A stretch of 6,563 bases of DNA from Friedmanniella sp. (lineage in GTDB: Bacteria > Actinomycetota > Actinomycetes > Propionibacteriales > Propionibacteriaceae). A model generated the notes under the pieces. It saw nothing but the letters and a program-made list of their open reading frames with translations, did no database searches and had not been told where the DNA came from. The translations under genes and the position numbers were made by a program. The stretch covers positions 1-6,563 of the forward strand of contig JAOPXW010000350.1 in the NCBI GenBank assembly GCA_025964935.1. The letters run 5' to 3'. Below are positions 4,262 through 6,563 of the stretch, one piece after another. Within the stretch, counting starts at the first letter, position 1. Each line of letters begins with the position of its first letter.

Positions 4262-5215
4262 ATGCCGGGCTCGCGTGTCTCCACCTCGGGCCGCGGTTCC
4301 GCGGCCGCCCGGACGCCCCGGCGGCGGCGGCCCACCGTCGCCGAGCTGCTGGCCACGCGGACCCGGCCGCTGTTCTCCTTCGAGTTCTTCCCGCCCAAGG
4401 ACGAGACCCAGCAGCGGCAGCTGTGGACGGCGGTCCGCGAGCTGGAGTCGCTGGGACCCGACTTCGTCTCCGTGACGTACGGGGCGAGCGGCTCCACCCG
4501 TGACCGGACGATCACCGCCACGGAGGCCATCGCCCAGCACACCACCATGCGATCGGTGGCCCACCTGACCTGCGCCAGCCAGAGCCGGGACCAGCTGCGT
4601 CAGGTCATCGGCTCGTACGCCGCCGCCGGCGTCCACCACGTCCTCGCGATCCGCGGCGACATGCCGGGGGGACCGACGGTGCCGTGGCAGGCGCACCCCG
4701 AGGGACTCGACAACGCCACCGAGCTGGTGGCGCTGGTCCGTGAGCTGGGGGACTTCTGCGTGGGTGTCGGCGCCTTCCCCGACCCGCATCCCGAGCACAA
4801 GGACCCCGACCTCGACGCCCGGCTGCTGGTCGACAAGGCGCGGGCGGGGGCGAGCTTCGCCATCACGCAGCTCTTCTTCACCCCGCAGACCTACTTCTCG
4901 CTGGTGGACCGGGTCCGTGCGCTGGGCTGCGATATCCCGATCATCCCCGGGGTGATGCCGATCACCAACGTCCGGCAGGTGACCCGGTTCGCCGAGCTCT
5001 CGGGGGCGGCCCTGCCCGCCGAGGTGACCCAGCGGGTCCAGGAGGTCGCCGACGACCCGGACCAGGTCCGCCGGGTGGGCATCGAGCTGGGCACCGAGCT
5101 GTCCCAGGCACTGCTGGACGGCGGGGCTCCGGGGCTGCACTTCTACACCCAGAACCGCTCGCGGGCTACCCGAGAGATCTACGCCAGGCTGCACCAGGAG
5201 CGGCGTCCAGCGTGA
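4262..5215 (+). CDS. metF: 5,10-methylenetetrahydrofolate reductase
   Basis: MetF is a cytoplasmic FAD-dependent TIM-barrel enzyme that reduces 5,10-methylene-THF to 5-methyl-THF, the methyl donor for methionine synthesis. The 317-residue protein shows FSFEFFPPK (38-46), DFVSVTYGASGSTRDRT (67-83), HLTC (101-104), LAIRGDMP (128-135), FPDPHPEH (172-179), ITQLFF (201-206) and IPGVMPI. E41, D133 and Q203 correspond to E. coli catalytic and folate-binding residues E28, D120 and Q183. The first 35 residues are an Arg-rich extension not needed by the family, so a later start is conceivable, but ATG 4262 sits six bases after TAGGGT. The gene is divergent from the polyprenyl synthase gene. Its last 50 bases overlap the 3' end of the helicase gene on the other strand, leaving no room for a separate terminator. 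Confidence 0.96.
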   Translation: MPGSRVSTSGRGSAAARTPRRRRPTVAELLATRTRPLFSFEFFPPKDETQQRQLWTAVRELESLGPDFVSVTYGASGSTRDRTITATEAIAQHTTMRSVAHLTCASQSRDQLRQVIGSYAAAGVHHVLAIRGDMPGGPTVPWQAHPEGLDNATELVALVRELGDFCVGVGAFPDPHPEHKDPDLDARLLVDKARAGASFAITQLFFTPQTYFSLVDRVRALGCDIPIIPGVMPITNVRQVTRFAELSGAALPAEVTQRVQEVADDPDQVRRVGIELGTELSQALLDGGAPGLHFYTQNRSRATREIYARLHQERRPA

Positions 5216-6563
5216 CCAGCCGCTGGGTCGGGCGGGTCAGCGCGACGTAGAGCGCGCGCACCCCACCCGGCGCCTCCGCGACGATCCGGTCCGGCTCCAC
5301 GACCAGCACGGCGTCGTACTCCAGACCCTTGGACTCGGTCGAGGTGACCACGGCCACCCGCTCGACCCCGGCCAGACCGGCCCCGCTGACCGCCGCCGAC
5401 AGCACGGGCGTCGCCTCGGGGGCCCCGACCAGGCCGACCGTCCCCTCCACCTGGGCGAGCAGGTCGGCCACGGCGGCGACGGCGTGCCCGACCAGGCCGC
5501 GGTCGTCCGCGACCAGCAGCAGCGGCTCGACCCCGGTGGACCGGACCGCCTGGGGCAGGTCGGCGTCCGGGAAGTCCTGCACCACCACCTGGGCCGCCAG
5601 GCTGAACACCTCGGCGGGGCTGCGGTAGTTGGTGCTCATCCGGAAGCGCCGGACCGGGGCGGTCCGGACGATCTCGTCCAGGGCGCGGGCGGTCTCCTCG
5701 GGATCGGGCCAGGAGCTCTGCGCCGGGTCGCCGACGATGGTCCAGCTGGCGCTGGCCCCACGCCGTCGCAGCATCCGCCACTGCATGGGGGTGATGTCCT
5801 GCGCCTCGTCGACCAGGATGTGCGCGTACGTCTGGTGCGGCAGCTCGAACGGGTCGACCTCCCGCGGGGTGCTGAGCCGGTCGGCGGTGGTGACGACCTC
5901 GGTGAACTCGGAGTCCTCGTCGAGGAACAGCGACACCTCCTGGTCCACGTCGACCGGGACGGGACCGAGCAGGCTCACCAGCTCGTCCAGCAGGGCGCCG
6001 TCGGCCGCGGTCCAGCCGGCCGCGGACCCGGAGCGGCCGACCTCGGCGTAGCTCGCGCTCAACCGCTCGCACTCGAGGTTGGACAGCGTTGAGGCCGACA
6101 GCCGGTGCAGCAGCGCCGGGTCGGCCAGCCGGGCCAGGGCCTCGGGGGCGCTGACGACCGGCCACCAGGCCAGGCAGAACATCTTGAAGGCGGCGAGGTC
6201 GGTGATGATGTCCTCGAACTCGTCGCGCTCCAGGTCGACCTCGGCGGGTCGCATCCGGTAGAGCGCGACCAGCAGGGCCTTCTCGGCCGCCTCGCGGCCC
6301 AGGTTGAGCTTGTGGTGGGCCAGCACCTCGGCCCGGATCCGCTCCAGGGTGGTGCTGGGCAGCACCAGCACGTTGCCCTTGATGGTGACGCGCAGCTCCA
6401 GGGGCACGGCCTGCGGGGGCTCGTGCACCAGCCGGCGAAGCACCTTCACCATCCGCAGGCTGCCCTTGATCGCCAGGGTGGGGGCGTCGTCCACCCGGTC
6501 GCCGGTGATCCGGACCACGTCGCTGGCCACCGAGCCGATCGAGCGCAGGGTCACCGACTCCTC
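5166..6563 (-). CDS. HelD/HelR-like UvrD-superfamily motor ATPase, 5' end outside the window
   Basis: The frame is open through the right edge. About 465 C-terminal residues are visible of a family usually near 700-760, and the TAG stop is at 5166-5168. Superfamily 1 helicase motifs follow in order: LVDEAQD (Walker B, around 5796-5810), IVGDPAQSSW, MSTNYRSPAEV, STESKGLEYDAVLV and ALYVALTRPTQRLV. The upstream stretch with IKGSLRMVKVLRRL, the long helical insert and DITPMQWRMLRRR resemble actinobacterial HelD/HelR rather than UvrD or PcrA. HelD proteins bind RNA polymerase and recycle stalled complexes using ATP; HelR forms also displace rifampicin. The Walker A motif and the polymerase-channel arm lie mostly outside, so the subtype is inferred. 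The gene converges on metF with a 50-bp antisense overlap. Confidence 0.85.
   Translation of the reverse strand, partial: EESVTLRSIGSVASDVVRITGDRVDDAPTLAIKGSLRMVKVLRRLVHEPPQAVPLELRVTIKGNVLVLPSTTLERIRAEVLAHHKLNLGREAAEKALLVALYRMRPAEVDLERDEFEDIITDLAAFKMFCLAWWPVVSAPEALARLADPALLHRLSASTLSNLECERLSASYAEVGRSGSAAGWTAADGALLDELVSLLGPVPVDVDQEVSLFLDEDSEFTEVVTTADRLSTPREVDPFELPHQTYAHILVDEAQDITPMQWRMLRRRGASASWTIVGDPAQSSWPDPEETARALDEIVRTAPVRRFRMSTNYRSPAEVFSLAAQVVVQDFPDADLPQAVRSTGVEPLLLVADDRGLVGHAVAAVADLLAQVEGTVGLVGAPEATPVLSAAVSGAGLAGVERVAVVTSTESKGLEYDAVLVVEPDRIVAEAPGGVRALYVALTRPTQRLVTLDAAPGAAWRRSLG

Noticed and set aside
4223..5194. A 323-codon open frame on the minus strand antisense to metF
   Set aside because: Composition is low complexity (Gly, Arg, Asp, Gln) and metF on the other strand is unambiguous.

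Overview
The window is a strongly GC-rich chromosomal segment whose codons mostly end in G or C. Gene content and start signals point to an actinobacterium: GTG starts, probable leaderless promoters, a HelD/HelR-type motor ATPase, a DDxxG-type polyprenyl synthase and a 67-residue CspA. I cannot name the genus. Several genes look like core metabolism. No transposase, phage gene, tRNA, rRNA or CRISPR array is visible.

Layout: (1) the 3' part of a luciferase-like flavin oxidoreductase gene (+), ending in a hairpin. (2) A 140-bp convergent gap holding a second, long imperfect palindrome. (3) A cold-shock protein gene (-) with a structured leader. (4) A 272-bp divergent gap holding the csp leader hairpin, an 11-bp tandem repeat and a probable leaderless promoter. 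(5) A three-gene unit (+): thiE, a secreted or membrane-anchored RNase Sa/barnase-type ribonuclease, and a barstar-family inhibitor. Both junctions are GTGA stop/start overlaps. (6) A compact convergent terminator, then a polyprenyl diphosphate synthase (-). (7) A 48-bp divergent promoter region and metF (+). (8) The C-terminal two thirds of a HelD/HelR-like helicase (-), whose 3' end overlaps the metF 3' end by 50 bp.

The most interesting part is the ribonuclease-barstar pair fused into the thiamine gene's transcription unit. The exported RNase has its catalytic Glu/Arg/Arg/His set intact and sits on a hydrophobic N-terminus and a long Pro/Thr/Ser linker. The barstar keeps the N-x-D-x-x-W-D binding helix. 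This looks like a chromosomal toxin-immunity pair expressed with a housekeeping biosynthetic gene. My recollection is that thiE, a polyprenyl synthase and metF lie close together in other actinobacteria such as Streptomyces. If so, the RNase-barstar pair was inserted into an otherwise conserved neighbourhood; this is inference.

At a finer scale, thiE, the polyprenyl synthase and metF all show TANNNT followed by exactly six bases and then the start codon. This suggests leaderless transcription, in contrast to the csp gene, which has a clear Shine-Dalgarno sequence and a long leader.
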